From positions 5,811,218-5,875,217 of the forward strand of contig CM019068.1 of the NCBI GenBank assembly GCA_009667805.1: 64,000 nucleotides of DNA, read 5' to 3'. Shown here in pieces: positions 50,401-57,147 of the stretch; the stretch's first letter is position 1, and each line of letters opens with the position of its first letter. The stretch is from Leptobrachium leishanense (lineage: Eukaryota; Chordata; Amphibia; Anura; Megophryidae). Position numbers and translations under genes: made by a program. The notes under the pieces are model-generated. The model was not told the DNA's origin. It made no database searches and saw only the letters and a list, made by a program, of their open reading frames with translations.

Positions 50401-52290
50401 TGTGATTGGCTGCCGGTCGGGTCTCATTCAAGTCGTGTAGTGCTGGACGCAGCAAGTCACATTGTGCATAGAATTTAACCCTGTGTGCACATATAGGTTT
50501 ATAGAGCCGGTTCTCCTCCGTTCTTCCCCCTGCAGGGTACCAGAGGCAGCTGATGTTTAAACACGATGACGGCTCTTACAGCGCATTTGGAAAGAGGGAC
50601 TCTCAGGGCAACACGTGGTATGATCCACACCTGTGGATTAGTATGAAGCATTGCGTCAAGAGGGAATCATTCCTCATCACTGGGATGTTTATACACAACA
50701 CGCACCTACATAGAGCACACGTCTAATACACTGCACATGCACACACACACACACCTACACAGAGGACACGTCTAATACACCATGCACGCACACACCTACA
50801 CAGAGGACACGTCTAATACACCACGCATGCACACACCTACACAGATGACACATGTAATGCACCGTGCACACAAACACCTACACAGATGACACGTGTAATG
50901 CACAGTGCATGCACACACCTACACAGAAGACATGTCTAATACAACGTGCACACACACACTTACACAGAGCACACGTCTAATACACCGCACACACACCCCA
51001 ACTACACAGAGCACATGTCTAACACACCGTGCACACAACTAAACTTCAAACATCATGAATTGAACACAATGCACACATACCTAAACAGATGACTTTGCTG
51101 ACAGACACAGTGCATGCATACACCTACACATCAAACACTGAGAACACAGGGCTGGATTTATAACTAGGCAGGTTCCTACAGGAGTCTACCACAAGGGGGG
51201 ATCTTGCTCTGTAAAAAAAATATGATTTACAATCATTTAGACTCCTGTATCGCTGGAGCCCTGAGGGCTAGAAGGACATATGAGGTATCATTGGTTGGGT
51301 CAGATTATGTCCTCTCCAGAGATACCAACTACTAAATATTAATTTTCATTTTTTCTAACAGCGCTATTATTCAGTTTACAATTATAAAGTGCACAGTGAT
51401 GCTGCGCTAACTCACCTTCTCATTTCCCGCACTGCCAAGTGAGTGAGCTAGTGAGGAGCTAATGATGCACGCATTGTTTCATCGACAGCCTAGACCGTGG
51501 CGCTGCAGTGAGGAGATACAGGGGGACTTTGGAACCTGCATCTCTGAATTGTACAGCGCACAATTTAAGTGAGGTGTCATTGGAAAGGTCAGAGTCTGGC
51601 CCTTCCAGCGATACCAAATATGACCATGAGGTGTTTAAAAATAAAACAAAATTAAAAAATAAAATGCAAAATTCCCTCTTTTTCTCTGTTCTGTAGCAGA
51701 TAATGCTTTTACTTATAGAGCAAATAATGCTGCTACGCTGACTCAGATAAGGGATCAGATTCCGCCCCTTTTGATTTGACGCACAAAGAAACTGGTTTTC
51801 ATTTTTTTTTAACTTTGCCCCAAAAAAAATATATATAGTAATTTTATCACTTGGGGGCCTGGTAGGGGCGCTCCACATTTCTGTTTCTACAGGCTCGTGA
51901 GATGTTTTTCCGGCCCTGCGTGAACACACTATACAGATATAACTAAGCTGCAAACACCATGAACACACCACACACATACACTTAAACAGCAGACTCTACC
52001 GACACACACACACCTAAAGTAAGTTCATTAGAGCTAGTTAATGACTTTGTTCAGCTTTGTTATATATCCGGTACCCGTACACCTCAGTGCAGTTAGCGAT
52101 GTACTCGCCTGTGATGGACACTTCTTCTGGCAGGCTCACGGCATTCGTGCTGAGATCATTCGGTCAGGCCCGGGAGTTTATATACATAGAGGAGAAGCAC
52201 ATCCAGGACGCTGTGCGATGGCTGAGCAATTTACAGACGCCAAGCGGCTGCTTCCAAAGTGTTGGGACCCTGTTTAACAACATACTGAAG
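7534..52290 (+). CDS. A2M-like: Alpha-2-macroglobulin family gene, internal part (20 exons)
   Basis: Exons: 7534-7618, 7840-7975, 8464-8578, 11397-11506, 12951-13115, 22233-22451, 23351-23411, 23696-23841, 26647-26802, 28347-28508, 29712-29838, 30969-31047, 31282-31507, 33118-33241, 35482-35603, 38415-38466, 48108-48191, 49572-49748, 50536-50617, 52134-52290. All have AG/GT borders and every junction keeps phase. The product resembles vertebrate A2M, ovostatin and A2ML1: a secreted protease trap whose bait segment is cut, after which a Cys-Gln thioester binds the attacker. Domain order seen is MG3, MG4, MG5, MG6 with bait insert, MG7, CUB start, TED start. Cysteines that pair in A2M are largely kept ([48 protein letters not shown]). 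No in-frame stop occurs in any exon. The N-terminal and C-terminal exons are outside the window. Which paralogue this is cannot be decided here. Confidence 0.95.
7840..7975 (+). CDS. A2M-like: A2M-like exon b: MG3 continued
   Basis: The exon follows CTCCTCCAG and ends CAG|GTGAAA. It reads [18 protein letters not shown], the MG3 strand region containing the family motif YGKPV.G. A later segment with PEGCQV is less alike, but its cysteine fits the MG3 disulfide cluster. The phase joins the AG left by the previous exon and ends at phase 0. Length is 136 bp. Confidence 0.92.
8464..8578 (+). CDS. A2M-like: A2M-like exon c: MG3 to MG4 link
   Basis: It follows TTTCACAG and ends ACAG|GTAACA. It reads [15 protein letters not shown] and matches the A2M segment with SHGCFYQQVKTKVF. 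The cysteine in NGC aligns with the one that, in human A2M, makes an inter-subunit disulfide; I infer this from context, not from a computed alignment. It is 115 bp and leaves one base for the next codon. Confidence 0.85.
8817..9434. repeat. Long inverted repeat (arms about 208 bp)
   Basis: Left arm 8817-9026 (AGGTTACAGAGCTGGTGTCC onward) and right arm 9228-9434 are inverted copies with high identity, around a spacer of about 200 bp. It lies in the intron between exons c and d. Frames in it are not coding. Confidence 0.88.
10188..10428. repeat. 27-bp minisatellite in a MITE-like repeat
   Basis: About nine units of TACGGTGCCTGTTCGGCGGC plus AGTGAAA. The following sequence to 10640 (AATCCCATAGGTTTCAATG, CCCGTTTTAACTCAATATC) also occurs near 21480-21610 inverted and at 37920-37975. 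Because 27 is a multiple of three, one minus-strand frame stays open over the array. Confidence 0.85.
11397..11506 (+). CDS. A2M-like: A2M-like exon d: MG4 start
   Basis: It follows GTGTCTTCCAG and ends GGCATG|GTAAGT. The end of the exon reads [17 protein letters not shown], the typical opening strand of MG4 (compare FVKVDSHFRQGIPFFGQ in human A2M). Length 110 bp, starting two bases into a codon and ending at phase 0. Confidence 0.92.
12037..12213. mobile_element. Short hAT MITE, 177 bp
   Basis: Ends CAGTGTTTCCCAAACCTGTC and GACAGGTTTGGGAAACACTG form a perfect inverted repeat, flanked by a perfect 8-bp duplication GTGTAAAG (12029-12036, 12214-12221). It lies in the intron between exons d and e. 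Confidence 0.93.
12951..13115 (+). CDS. A2M-like: A2M-like exon e: MG4
   Basis: It follows CTGTTCCTTAG. It reads [18 protein letters not shown], then a segment with [19 protein letters not shown], matching MG4 of A2M (DEHGLVQFSINT). I end it at ACG|GTGAGT because that donor is strong and makes the next exon start at the same point as the family. The frame stays open for 15 more codons to a CAG|GTGCCT at 13160, also phase 0, which is a weaker alternative donor. Confidence 0.9.
13179..13624. repeat. 46-bp satellite array, left block
   Basis: Tandem units of 46 bp contain AAGAGGTAGAGAAAAGATAT and GATGCATAACATGTATAATA. The first about 30 bases (13179-13212) are in the opposite orientation to the rest, giving a palindromic start. 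A 20-bp subunit with GATGCATAACAT is doubled at 13557-13576. The block stops at the TGTAT duplication next to the LTR element and resumes at 18527, so both are one array split by an insertion. Confidence 0.95.
13625..18526 (-). mobile_element. Non-coding LTR retrotransposon (element I)
   Basis: Two almost identical 471-bp terminal repeats (13625-14095 and 18056-18526) start TG and end CA. The element is flanked by the 5-bp duplication TGTAT (13620-13624 and 18527-18531), which belongs to the satellite. Just inside the right LTR, 18035-18053 reads AATCCCACTTCTGACACCA. This is the 3' end of tRNA-Leu(CAA) plus CCA, so the element is primed by that tRNA and lies on the minus strand. The 3.96-kb interior is AT-rich and shows no gag, protease or polymerase frame, so it should depend on another element. 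LTR differences are a few indels, suggesting a recent insertion. Confidence 0.92.
18527..20963. repeat. 46-bp satellite array with inverted blocks
   Basis: The array continues the block left of element I. Orientation changes three times: one way at 18527-19512, reversed at 19513-19745, forward again at 19746-20879, and reversed at 20880 to about 20960. The junctions are near-perfect palindromes (for example CATAACATATATC at 19508). Right of 19745 many units carry one or two extra copies of a 20-bp subunit (GATGCATAACAT core), making 66- and 86-bp higher units. Confidence 0.95.
20984..21877. mobile_element. MITE with CAGGGTTATTCAAAGAG ends
   Basis: Terminal inverted repeats CAGGGTTATTCAAAGAG and CTCTTTGAATAACCCTG bound 894 bp. 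The interior shares sequence with 10190-10640 but has only about two copies of the 27-bp unit. No clear target duplication is seen. It starts right after the 46-bp satellite. Confidence 0.75.
22233..22451 (+). CDS. A2M-like: A2M-like exon f: MG4 end and MG5
   Basis: It follows TGTTTTTTCCAG and ends TATATG|GTGAGT. It opens with an acidic stretch ([13 protein letters not shown]) and then [18 protein letters not shown], matching LVFSPSKSFVHLEP of A2M. Next is TLECDSEQ, whose cysteine aligns with the MG5 cysteine used in the A2M dimer bond. It ends HLSFFYM (compare KLSFYYL). Length is 219 bp, phase 0 at both ends. Confidence 0.93.
22600..22795 (+). mobile_element. L2-type LINE 3' tail fragment
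   Basis: ATTGTAAGTTCCCTTGG, then AAAGCGCTGCAGAATATGTG and CGCTATATAAATAAAGGAT, then (AATAAT)n. This is the typical L2/CR1-group tail, truncated at 5'. It is in the intron between exons f and g. Confidence 0.75.
23351..23411 (+). CDS. A2M-like: A2M-like exon g: MG5
   Basis: A 61-bp exon after AATTCTGCAG, ending GCCA|GTAAGT. It reads [20 protein letters not shown]. The AKGGI motif is diagnostic of A2M MG5 (MAKGGIVRTGTH). Confidence 0.93.
23696..23841 (+). CDS. A2M-like: A2M-like exon h: MG5 end
   Basis: It follows CATGTCTTTCCAG and ends AGCAAG|GTGAGA. It reads [20 protein letters not shown] and later [12 protein letters not shown]. This matches SISIPVKSDIAPVARLLIY and DVENCLANK of A2M, with the MG5 cysteine kept. 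Length is 146 bp. Confidence 0.94.
23842..24635. other. Intron sequence, nothing recognised
   Basis: AT-rich intron between exon h and the 42-bp minisatellite. I see no repeat family, exon or RNA gene in it. Confidence 0.5.
24636..26275. repeat. 42-bp minisatellite, about 39 units
   Basis: The unit holds CACAATGGATGCACCCAGTG and ACACATATAGAGGAAAATAT. Because 42 is divisible by three and neither strand of the unit has a stop in several frames, long open frames run on both strands (for example 25643-26338 minus). They have no start context, domain or splice support. One unit at 25961-25978 carries an inverted core. Confidence 0.95.
26647..26802 (+). CDS. A2M-like: A2M-like exon i: MG6 start
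   Basis: It follows GGACCAACAG and ends ATCCTG|GTGAGA. It reads [20 protein letters not shown] and then [14 protein letters not shown], matching the MG6 signature VCALRAVDQSVLL. The cysteine and the R.VD pair are kept. Length is 156 bp, phase 0 at both ends. Confidence 0.94.
27080..28060. repeat. 34-bp minisatellite, about 29 units
   Basis: The unit is AACCTGCACAAGCATGATAG plus CACCTGGTGCTCCT. Variants are mostly single changes (AAGCATG/AAACATG, GATAG/GATGG). It fills the intron between MG6 exon i and the pre-bait exon j. Confidence 0.95.
28347..28508 (+). CDS. A2M-like: A2M-like exon j: segment before the bait region
   Basis: It follows CAATATTGCAG and ends TTTAAG|GTGCGC, a less usual donor. 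It contains [15 protein letters not shown] and ends SDVYSLFK, aligning with the human stretch that has NEDC and ends KDMYSFLED. The single cysteine is in the expected place. It is 162 bp, phase 0 at both ends. Confidence 0.9.
28509..29711. other. Intron sequence, nothing recognised
   Basis: Intron between exons j and k. Short open frames (for example 28826-29068, 29341-29760) have no family resemblance and lack exon-like borders. Confidence 0.5.
29712..29838 (+). CDS. A2M-like: A2M-like exon k: bait region
   Basis: It follows CACCCAG and ends CGTG|GTGAGT. It begins [18 protein letters not shown], a clear match to MGLKAFTNSKIRKPKMC. After that cysteine the protein ([12 protein letters not shown] through KPKASR) no longer resembles A2M. 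That is normal for the bait segment, which evolves fast to fit target proteases. Basic residues in LRSF and in KPKASR are possible trypsin-like cut sites (inference). Confidence 0.92.
29940..30950. repeat. Possible solo LTR or LTR fragment
   Basis: Pyrimidine-rich sequence has CCTCCCTATTTAAAGCGATG near 30110 and runs of CTGGTTC, GGTTTATGTTATACG and CTTGTTCAG further on. This style is common in amphibian Gypsy LTRs. I could not fix its TG/CA ends or a duplication, so this is a weak call. It lies in the intron between exons k and l. Confidence 0.35.
30969..31047 (+). CDS. A2M-like: A2M-like exon l: end of bait, MG6
   Basis: It follows GTCATTTTCCAG and ends ATAGG|GTAAGA. It reads [20 protein letters not shown], then DLVPIG. 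This matches [20 protein letters not shown], the strand that closes the bait insertion. Length is 79 bp, starting and ending within codons. Confidence 0.93.
31282..31507 (+). CDS. A2M-like: A2M-like exon m: MG6 end and MG7 start
   Basis: It follows TTCCTTGTAG and ends ATGATG|GTACGT. It contains [20 protein letters not shown], then [19 protein letters not shown], then FSYVKQC. These match the A2M core motifs VPDTITEWKAGAFCL and PFFVELTMPYSVIRGE, among the most conserved in the family. Length is 226 bp. Confidence 0.96.
31818..32725. repeat. 20-21-bp minisatellite
   Basis: Units of CTGGTGTGCCTGGACTCCCC with frequent variants (CTCCTGGCGTG, GGCCTGTCTA) make about 44 copies. It lies in the intron between exons m and n. 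The alternating 20- and 21-bp units explain several short overlapping frames. Confidence 0.92.
33118..33241 (+). CDS. A2M-like: A2M-like exon n: MG7
   Basis: It follows CAATAACAG and ends AAAATAG|GTGATT. It reads [18 protein letters not shown] and then [16 protein letters not shown], matching the MG7 pair of cysteines in HCICANGRQTVSWAV. Length is 124 bp, leaving one base. Confidence 0.92.
33500..34470. repeat. Foldback repeat, arms about 250 bp
   Basis: Arms 33738-33995 and 34040-34300 are inverted copies (CCATAGGTTTCAATG against CATTGAAACCTATAGG). A tandem partial copy of the left arm lies at 33510-33720, and ACCGGCT-rich sequence follows to 34455. It is related to the family near 10540 and 21590. 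Confidence 0.75.
34471..35481. other. AT-rich intron with short repeats
   Basis: 34520-34740 has repeated AAATACGAAAT-like words resembling hAT-related satellite. A (CA)n tract lies at 35395-35426. I see no gene. Confidence 0.5.
35482..35603 (+). CDS. A2M-like: A2M-like exon o: MG7 end, CUB start
   Basis: It reads [20 protein letters not shown] and ends [10 protein letters not shown], matching VNFTVSAEALESQELC and DTVIKPLLVE. It ends GTGAAG|GTGAGA. The acceptor is odd: pyrimidines are broken by a run of six A directly before the AG (TTCTAAAAAAG). The phase and protein match leave little doubt. Length is 122 bp. Confidence 0.9.
35781..37553. mobile_element. hAT-like MITE carrying an L2 piece
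   Basis: Ends CAGGGCCGGATT and AATCCGGCCCTG are flanked by TCCGTACG and TCCGTACA, an 8-bp duplication with one mismatch. A shorter relative without the LINE lies at 51147-51918. It is itself inserted in another repeat (about 35724-38360) whose halves meet at the duplication. Confidence 0.85.
36391..37470 (+). pseudogene. L2-type LINE reverse transcriptase fragment
   Basis: The frame 36864-37472 holds [34 protein letters not shown] and [10 protein letters not shown], the core reverse transcriptase motifs of L2 LINEs. Upstream 36391-36675 is the same protein in another frame, with stops and shifts between, so it is dead. It is 5'- and 3'-truncated and inserted inside the MITE above. Confidence 0.85.
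37560..38360. repeat. MITE-like repeat with 27-bp units
   Basis: About seven units of the 27-bp GGTGCCTGTTCGG repeat lie at 37632-37818, followed by the same flank as at 10428-10640. It ends near GGTTAGTGAATAACCCC. It is the right half of a repeat whose left half is at 35724-35780. Confidence 0.75.
38415..38466 (+). CDS. A2M-like: A2M-like exon p: CUB segment before TED
   Basis: A 52-bp exon after ATATATATTACAG, ending CCTTCAG|GTAAGT. It reads [18 protein letters not shown], matching PEGLEKETTFNSLLCPSG, with the cysteine that joins TED and the second CUB part in A2M. Confidence 0.93.
38700..41638 (+). pseudogene. CR1-type LINE, degraded
   Basis: The endonuclease part starts near 38785 ([18 protein letters not shown], later VIYRPPGQ, then [11 protein letters not shown] in another frame at 39218). 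Reverse transcriptase follows: [15 protein letters not shown] at 40390, an FADDTK-like site near 40750, [13 protein letters not shown] and [11 protein letters not shown] to 41553. At least five frame changes or stops break it, so no protein is made. The 3' tail TCTATGTTTCTATGTT at about 41623-41638 is typical of amphibian CR1. The exact 5' end is uncertain. Confidence 0.9.
41948..43179. mobile_element. TTAA-target non-autonomous element, copy 2 (inverted)
   Basis: It is bounded by TTAA at 41944-41947 and 43180-43183. It is the inverse of the element at 2113-3288, with the same hairpins (GATAGGGGGTTC near 42498) and the same GCAGCGAAAGGG end. Confidence 0.8.
43184..44156. repeat. Short-period satellite (AACTATCAAATTGATATC)
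   Basis: Irregular tandem units of AACTATCAAATTGATATC and AACTATCGAATTTGAAATG, with ACATATC variants. The same words occur left of the TTAA element (41870-41947) and right of the L2 (47456-47470), so one array was split twice. Confidence 0.9.
44157..47455 (+). pseudogene. L2-type LINE, interrupted by a MITE
   Basis: Endonuclease motifs come first ([29 protein letters not shown]). Reverse transcriptase follows ([19 protein letters not shown], then [18 protein letters not shown] and [10 protein letters not shown]), then a C-terminal segment with [13 protein letters not shown] and [17 protein letters not shown] stop at 45088, a frame change before 45237, a MITE at 45570-46028 and a stop near 46085 disable it. 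The 3' tail GCGCTTTATAAATAAAGAAT plus (AATA)n ends at the target AACTATCG, repeated on both sides. Confidence 0.9.
45570..46028. mobile_element. hAT-like MITE inside the L2 LINE
   Basis: It starts TAGGGATGTGCGTTTCGG and ends CGGTGCACAAGCCTA. Flanks CCCTACAC and CCCTTCAC are an 8-bp duplication with one mismatch, and the LINE frame resumes directly after it. The interior is rich in TTCGG and CCGAA words. Confidence 0.88.
47456..48107. other. Satellite remnant, hAT end and intron
   Basis: To 47845 this is the right end of the composite hAT element (TTGAAATTTCAAATC words). 47854-48107 is intron sequence before exon q with nothing recognised apart from the splice acceptor. Confidence 0.6.
48108..48191 (+). 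CDS. A2M-like: A2M-like exon q: CUB to TED link
   Basis: It follows GCTTTTTCCCAG and ends CCATG|GTGAGG. It reads [20 protein letters not shown] and then HAHVSVH, matching SEELSLKLPPNVVEESARASVSV. The exon is 84 bp and sits after a 9.6-kb intron filled with LINEs and DNA transposons. Confidence 0.93.
48192..49571. other. Intron sequence, nothing recognised
   Basis: Intron between exons q and r. Composition is ordinary and short frames on both strands match no family I know. A dead transposon is possible but not supported. Confidence 0.5.
49572..49748 (+). CDS. A2M-like: A2M-like exon r: thioester site
   Basis: It follows TTATTTGGCAG and ends CGACAG|GTAGGC. It contains [25 protein letters not shown] (49628-49642) is the complete thioester motif, whose Cys and Gln form the internal bond that captures proteases. 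It continues [20 protein letters not shown]. At 177 bp, the exon has no stop or odd residue. Confidence 0.97.
50230..50380 (+). mobile_element. L2-type LINE 3' tail fragment
   Basis: GATTGTAAGCTCCTGTGACA, then GTACAGTGATGCAGAG and GGTGCTATATGAATGATAAA, a diverged L2 tail in the intron between exons r and s. Confidence 0.6.
50536..50617 (+). CDS. A2M-like: A2M-like exon s: TED
   Basis: It follows CCCCCTGCAG and ends ACGTG|GTATGA. It reads [20 protein letters not shown] and then DSQGNT. This matches YQRQLNYKHYDGSYSTFGER and QGNTW. It is 82 bp, two codons shorter than the human stretch, in a loop. The split TGG codon is completed by the next exon. Confidence 0.94.
50690..51140. repeat. Minisatellite (ACACCTACACAGAGGACACG)
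   Basis: Units of roughly 46 bp with ACACACCTACACAGA and ACACGTCTAATACACCGTGC, about ten copies, diverging at the right. It resumes at about 51920-52020 after a MITE. Confidence 0.85.
51147..51918. mobile_element. hAT-like MITE, relative of 35781-37553
   Basis: Ends CAGGGCTGGATTT and CCGGCCCTG are shared with 35781-37553, as is the interior (GGTATCATTGG, CTTTGGAACCTGCATC). It has no LINE insert. The duplication is unclear; only GAACA is shared by the two flanks. Confidence 0.7.
52134..52290 (+). CDS. A2M-like: A2M-like exon t: TED, last exon in window
   Basis: It follows ACTTCTTCTGGCAG and ends CTGAAG|GTAAAA. It reads [20 protein letters not shown], then [17 protein letters not shown], matching LTAFVLKTFAQARAYIFIDE and NGCFRSSGSLLNNAIK. 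At 157 bp, it ends at phase 0. No following exon is visible in the remaining 11.7 kb, so the next intron runs past the right edge. Confidence 0.95.
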
Positions 52291-52465
52291 GTAAAAACAC
52301 CCCACTTACACCAGTGAATCACGGGGGTGCGGGGGGTTCAGGTACTCAGAAAGGGGCCACACAGTGCCAACCATGACCTCGTCCTTCTTATCATACAGTC
52401 ATTCGCCGGCTGTTCTTTATATAAAATGAGTTATAGATACATATAGGAAACCTGATCTGTGCTGT

Positions 52466-53212
52466 AATTATTATTATTTATTATTCTTTATTTATAAAGC
52501 GCCAGCATATTCCGCAGCGCTGTACAATAAGCACAGTATAGACAGGGTTACAATACATTGAACAACATTTGACAAACAGTACAGGAGGAGATGAGGGCCC
52601 TATTCCGTAGGAAATCACAATCTAGGAGGGTTGGGGTTGGAAACAGGAGGAGAGGACTGTAAGGTGAGAGTGATTGATGGTTGCGTCAGTGAGTTGGGGG
52701 GTAGGCTTCCCTAAATAGGAATGTTTTAAGGGAGCGTTTGAAGGAAGAGAAGTTAGGGGAAAGTCTGACAGTACGAGGGAGAGCGTTCCAGAGAGTGGGG
52801 GCTGCGCATGTGAAGTCCTGCAGTCTATCATGGGAAGAGGTGATGCGGGGAGAAGCTAGGCGCAGGTCACTGTTTGACCTTAGGGAGCGGGCTGGGGTGT
52901 ATTTGGTGATTAGTGAGGACAGGTAGTGGGGCGCTGAGTTAGTGAGGGTTTTGTAGTTAAGGATAAGGATTTTGAACTTAATTCTGCAGTGGATGGGGAG
53001 CCAGTGAAGGGACTCGCAGAGGGGAGCGGCAGAGACAGAGTGGCGGGTGAGGTGAATTAGCCTGGTGGAGGCGTTCAGGATGGATTGTAGGGGGGAGAGG
53101 CGGGACAGAGGGAGGCCAGATAAGAGATTATTGCAATAGTCTAGTCGGGAGATTACCAGGGCGTGTATGAGTTGTTTTGTGGTGACAGCGGTAAGAAATG
53201 GCCAAATTCTGT
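52466..53212 (-). pseudogene. L2-type LINE 3' end, minus strand
   Basis: A minus-strand frame 52686-53243 carries [18 protein letters not shown] and [13 protein letters not shown], nearly the same as the L2 copy ending at 47236. The tail with TTTATAAAGCGCCAGCATA is at the left. It is 5'-truncated. It follows exon t in the last intron. Confidence 0.9.
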
Positions 53213-53225
53213 AAAAAATGAGATA

Positions 53226-53498
53226 CAATACATGTGGGTGCACTTAATGAGTGAAACCTGTGCATGTGATCAATGCGGCCTGAGTGAAACCTGTGCATGG
53301 GATCAATGCGACCTGAGTGAAACCTGTGAGTGTGGTCAGTGCGGCCTGAGTTAAACCTGTGTGTGTGGTCAGTGCGGCCTGAGCTAAACCTGTGCGTGTG
53401 GTCGGTGCGGCCTGAGTGAAACCTGGGTGCCTGGTCAGTGCGGCCTGAGTGAAACCTGTGCGTGTGATCAGAGTGACATGCGTGAAACCCGTGCGTTT
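53226..53498. repeat. Minisatellite (CCTGAGTGAAACCTGTG)
   Basis: About eight units of roughly 32 bp with CCTGAGTGAAACCTGTGCGT and GTGGTCAGTGCGG. It lies between the L2 fragment and the old LTR element. Confidence 0.85.
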
Positions 53499-55249
53499 TG
53501 TTAAATAAACAAATCAATATTCCTATTCATATTTACCAGAACTTGCAATCCAAAAGACTTCTGTATTTCTCATGTAAAAATAGCAAGCGCAATGCAGTGC
53601 AATGTTAGCCAACGGGAGAGCAATAAGACACACAAAATATGCAGAGTAAAACTGCTGTCAGCATTCTTCTGTTTGTCAGGCTCTATTATAGAACATAAGG
53701 GTGTGGTACAACAGCCAATCGTGAAACAGATCACGTCAGAGTTAAAAAAGCCTAGATACATTTTCCACGTCATGGATAGTTGCACTTAACCACATATGAT
53801 TTACATTTTAACTTTTGGAGAGACAAAAACATTCCTAAGCCCAGAATTGTATGTCATAGAAAGGGTAGGGGGAATTTATCTAAACAGTAGCCTGTCTGTA
53901 GCTTATAAGGATACTAGAACAAGCATTTCAAACTAAAGGGGGCATGTTAACTAAGGGAAGCTTTTGTGTACAAGAAATTAAAAGATAATTATTTTACAGT
54001 TATCTCTTTGATCACATACACAATTGTGATCACTCAAAGGATAAGACAAAACAAGGCATTGTTACTGATCGTCATCAGGACCATAGTGTCACCACTTTAT
54101 ACCCATAGGTCATTCTAGATGTCCAGAGGGGGAGAAAAAGCATCCAGTAACTTCTCATGGGAGGGGAATGGAGGAAAGGAATCAAGGAAGGTGGGTAGGC
54201 AGGGGCAAGAACGATACTCGTAAAATACCTCAATACCCTTACGGTGTACTAAAAGGGATTCACCAAAGAGAACCTTTATGAGCATAAATTACACTTAATC
54301 TAAATTAAAATCTAGATTCACTCTTTCAGTGAATCACACTAGGTACCTGGACCAAATGCCTAATCTAGACATTAAATAACTATTTCAATTTCCCAAATAA
54401 ATTTCTCCAAACAAGAAAAATATAATAACTTAGATGAATTAAAAAGTTCATCTATCCAATAATCAAAATGAGTCATATCTATATCTGTGTGTTTTCTTAT
54501 GTTCAGCTTCACTCCTAAAAACTCCTATACACCTGCATTCACACACACTCAATAAATACATTCTCATTTTCCCAAATCCAACCCTTTCTCCCACTTGTCT
54601 AGGGGATTGAAGAAAAAAAAGTATCATAGTCTAAGACCGTGGTCTTTATCCAGAGTGAGAAGTCAACATTCGGTCTTTGGCAACATCCCAGATTGAGACG
54701 CAAAATCATTGGGTTCCTCAAATGTCAAGCAAATGAGATAAGCTGAGTTCCCAAAGATAGGGACTCCTTCTGAACAATCTCTCTGTGCGCTAGTTGCGTA
54801 TTACCTGTGACCCTTGACACAAAATGTCCATGCTTCATTCCAGACTCAGTCACTGTGAACTTGGTGATTGTCAGGTTCTCTTTAGGAACAATGATGATGA
54901 TGAAAGTGATGGTGACATGGCTTAGCAAAAAGAAAAAATAAGATAATATGTTGTTTTTCTAAATCTGTCCAAGCTCTTTAACAGATTTCATTTTTCATAC
55001 AACAATTACAGCTGCAACAATAACAAACAAAACATGTTATTATCACAAGAAGAAACATACTGTAGCGAATACATTTTAAAATTCCCCCGCAAAGCCTATG
55101 GGCCTCACGCAGCAAAAAAGAATCCTACTAAGTCTGACTCATTTCATTAGAGAAAAATATATATATGCAGCTCTGGCTCAAAAAGGAAGTTGCCAAAGTG
55201 CATACTCCACCCATTTTAATATAAAAAATATTGTTATATACCCGTTAAT

Positions 55250-55972
55250 GGGCCCTATTATGATCTTCTGGCATACGTTTGCGCCCGCGCAAAAACGCAT
55301 TAACGCGAAGAGCAAAACCCTTTGCGCTGAACATCGTATTACAATGTCAGTGCAACAAACGCACGTATACGTCTACCGCGGATGAATCTGCGCGAATGCT
55401 GCGCGGGATTACTGTACGTTGCGCGTCCTATACTTAACATTGTGAGCGCAAATGCGTTTGTGTGCTGGTACGTGAATGGTATTACAATCCGTGCGCAGGA
55501 ATTAATAGATAGACGTTACGCGCATAATTTTAGCAACTCCTGAAAGCTGGTGTTAATGGCAAATTCTGTCAACTTGGCCGAAACCAAATACACCAGCTCA
55601 AGAAAAAATATAAAAAAATGCTGCAAAAAAAGTATAGTTACACATTATAAACATACCAAACCAATACATTTCAGAAGTTGTGTGCATTTTTTATTGATGC
55701 AGCATATATACGCAGATTGACTTTGACAGGCGCAAGAACTTAATGTGAGACAATTAAGGTTCTTAATTCTGATTGGATGAATCGTGTGCAAAAAACAGTT
55801 CGCACACTGATTTCTGCGTGTAACGTTGCTGCGCGTCCGTTTTACGTGCGTTATTGCATGACAGATGAAAAAATATGTGAGGATTGTAATTCTAGCACGT
55901 TAACGTTTAACGCTGAGCGCACAAATTCACACGTTGCGCGTGCGTTGTTGCGTGAAGAATGCAATAGGGCCC
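55250..55972. mobile_element. MITE with GGGCCCTATT ends
   Basis: Ends GGGCCCTATT and AATAGGGCCC bound 723 bp rich in GCGC and ACGCA words. No certain target duplication is seen. It is inserted in the old LTR element. Confidence 0.65.
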
Positions 55973-57147
55973 CTTGTTTGGTGTTTATGAAACAAAACAA
56001 TCCCAATAAAATCAAATAAAAATGCAATTGCTAATGTTATCAAATAAAACTTTCCTGCAATCATTTACACCTGAGTCATATTAAAGGTTTAGGTATTATA
56101 ACTGTAACATTAAATTAAAACTATTTTTGTTTTATGGGACTGTTTTTCCACCTGGTTAATTTTAATGTAATTTATATTCGATTTAAAACTAGCTATATCA
56201 TAAAACTTATTTATGCAAATGTATTAAGTTGTATTAATATAGTTATTATTATATATGTAACAGATCAGCTACCCTGCAGGGGTAGCTCCGTCTGAGGCGC
56301 CGAGTCTTGCTGGAGAGTTTAGCCGGGTAGCGAGCTAGCAAGGTGGGAGAGAGATTGGCAGCAGTCCCTGGATGGTCTGGAAGCAAAGGATTCAGTGATT
56401 ATGCCCTCCCAAATACTCGTCGAGACGCAGTATAGGTTGTAGGTAAATCAGAGTGGATTTAGAATGGGAACAGACAGTGCTTATATACAAAATACAGCCA
56501 TGCACATTCAGACTTCCTGCCCACCCCAACAGTTCTGATTGGTTGGTTCCAAGACCATTGCAGGCTTCTTTCAGGTCCTCTCAGTCTTCACTTGGGTCCA
56601 CTGGTTGTATGCAGATGAAGTCTTGACCCCACAGTGACCACATACAGTGATTTACATAACCCATTGTAAAGGGAATCAGATAATGGGTGGCTGAGACAAT
56701 GTGACTCCCAGCCTTTCAGTACAGGTAAACAGATAACAGATATCCAAAGAGAAAGCATTTTTGCATAATCCACAAATTACTCAAACCTATTGTACATTCT
56801 ATACAAAGGAAAGCATTTGACACTAGTGGCAGGTAGTGTCTTTAAAAAACACATTTAACTAAAGTAATATAAGTCTATTTAAAACTAAAAATGAGCAATT
56901 GAACAATACATTTAAAACCACACAATATAACTGAGCATAAACTAGCAGGATGGTGCGGGAAAAACATGATTAATTAGAAGTCTAGCAACAGTTTTACACT
57001 AAATCTAACAAAGGAAATTAGTTCCTATAAATAAAGGGAAAACGAAATATAACAAAATAAGAATGAAATTAAACTAAATAAATCCTGTGGCAGCCGTTCC
57101 GTCACATAGCTCCCCCAGTCCCATGATGGCAGACCCGGTGAGACCCT

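Noticed and set aside
53163..53517. Zinc-finger-like Cys pattern (repeated CDQCGLSETC) on the plus strand
   Set aside because: The spacing comes from the 32-bp minisatellite. There are no matching histidines and no continuing frame.
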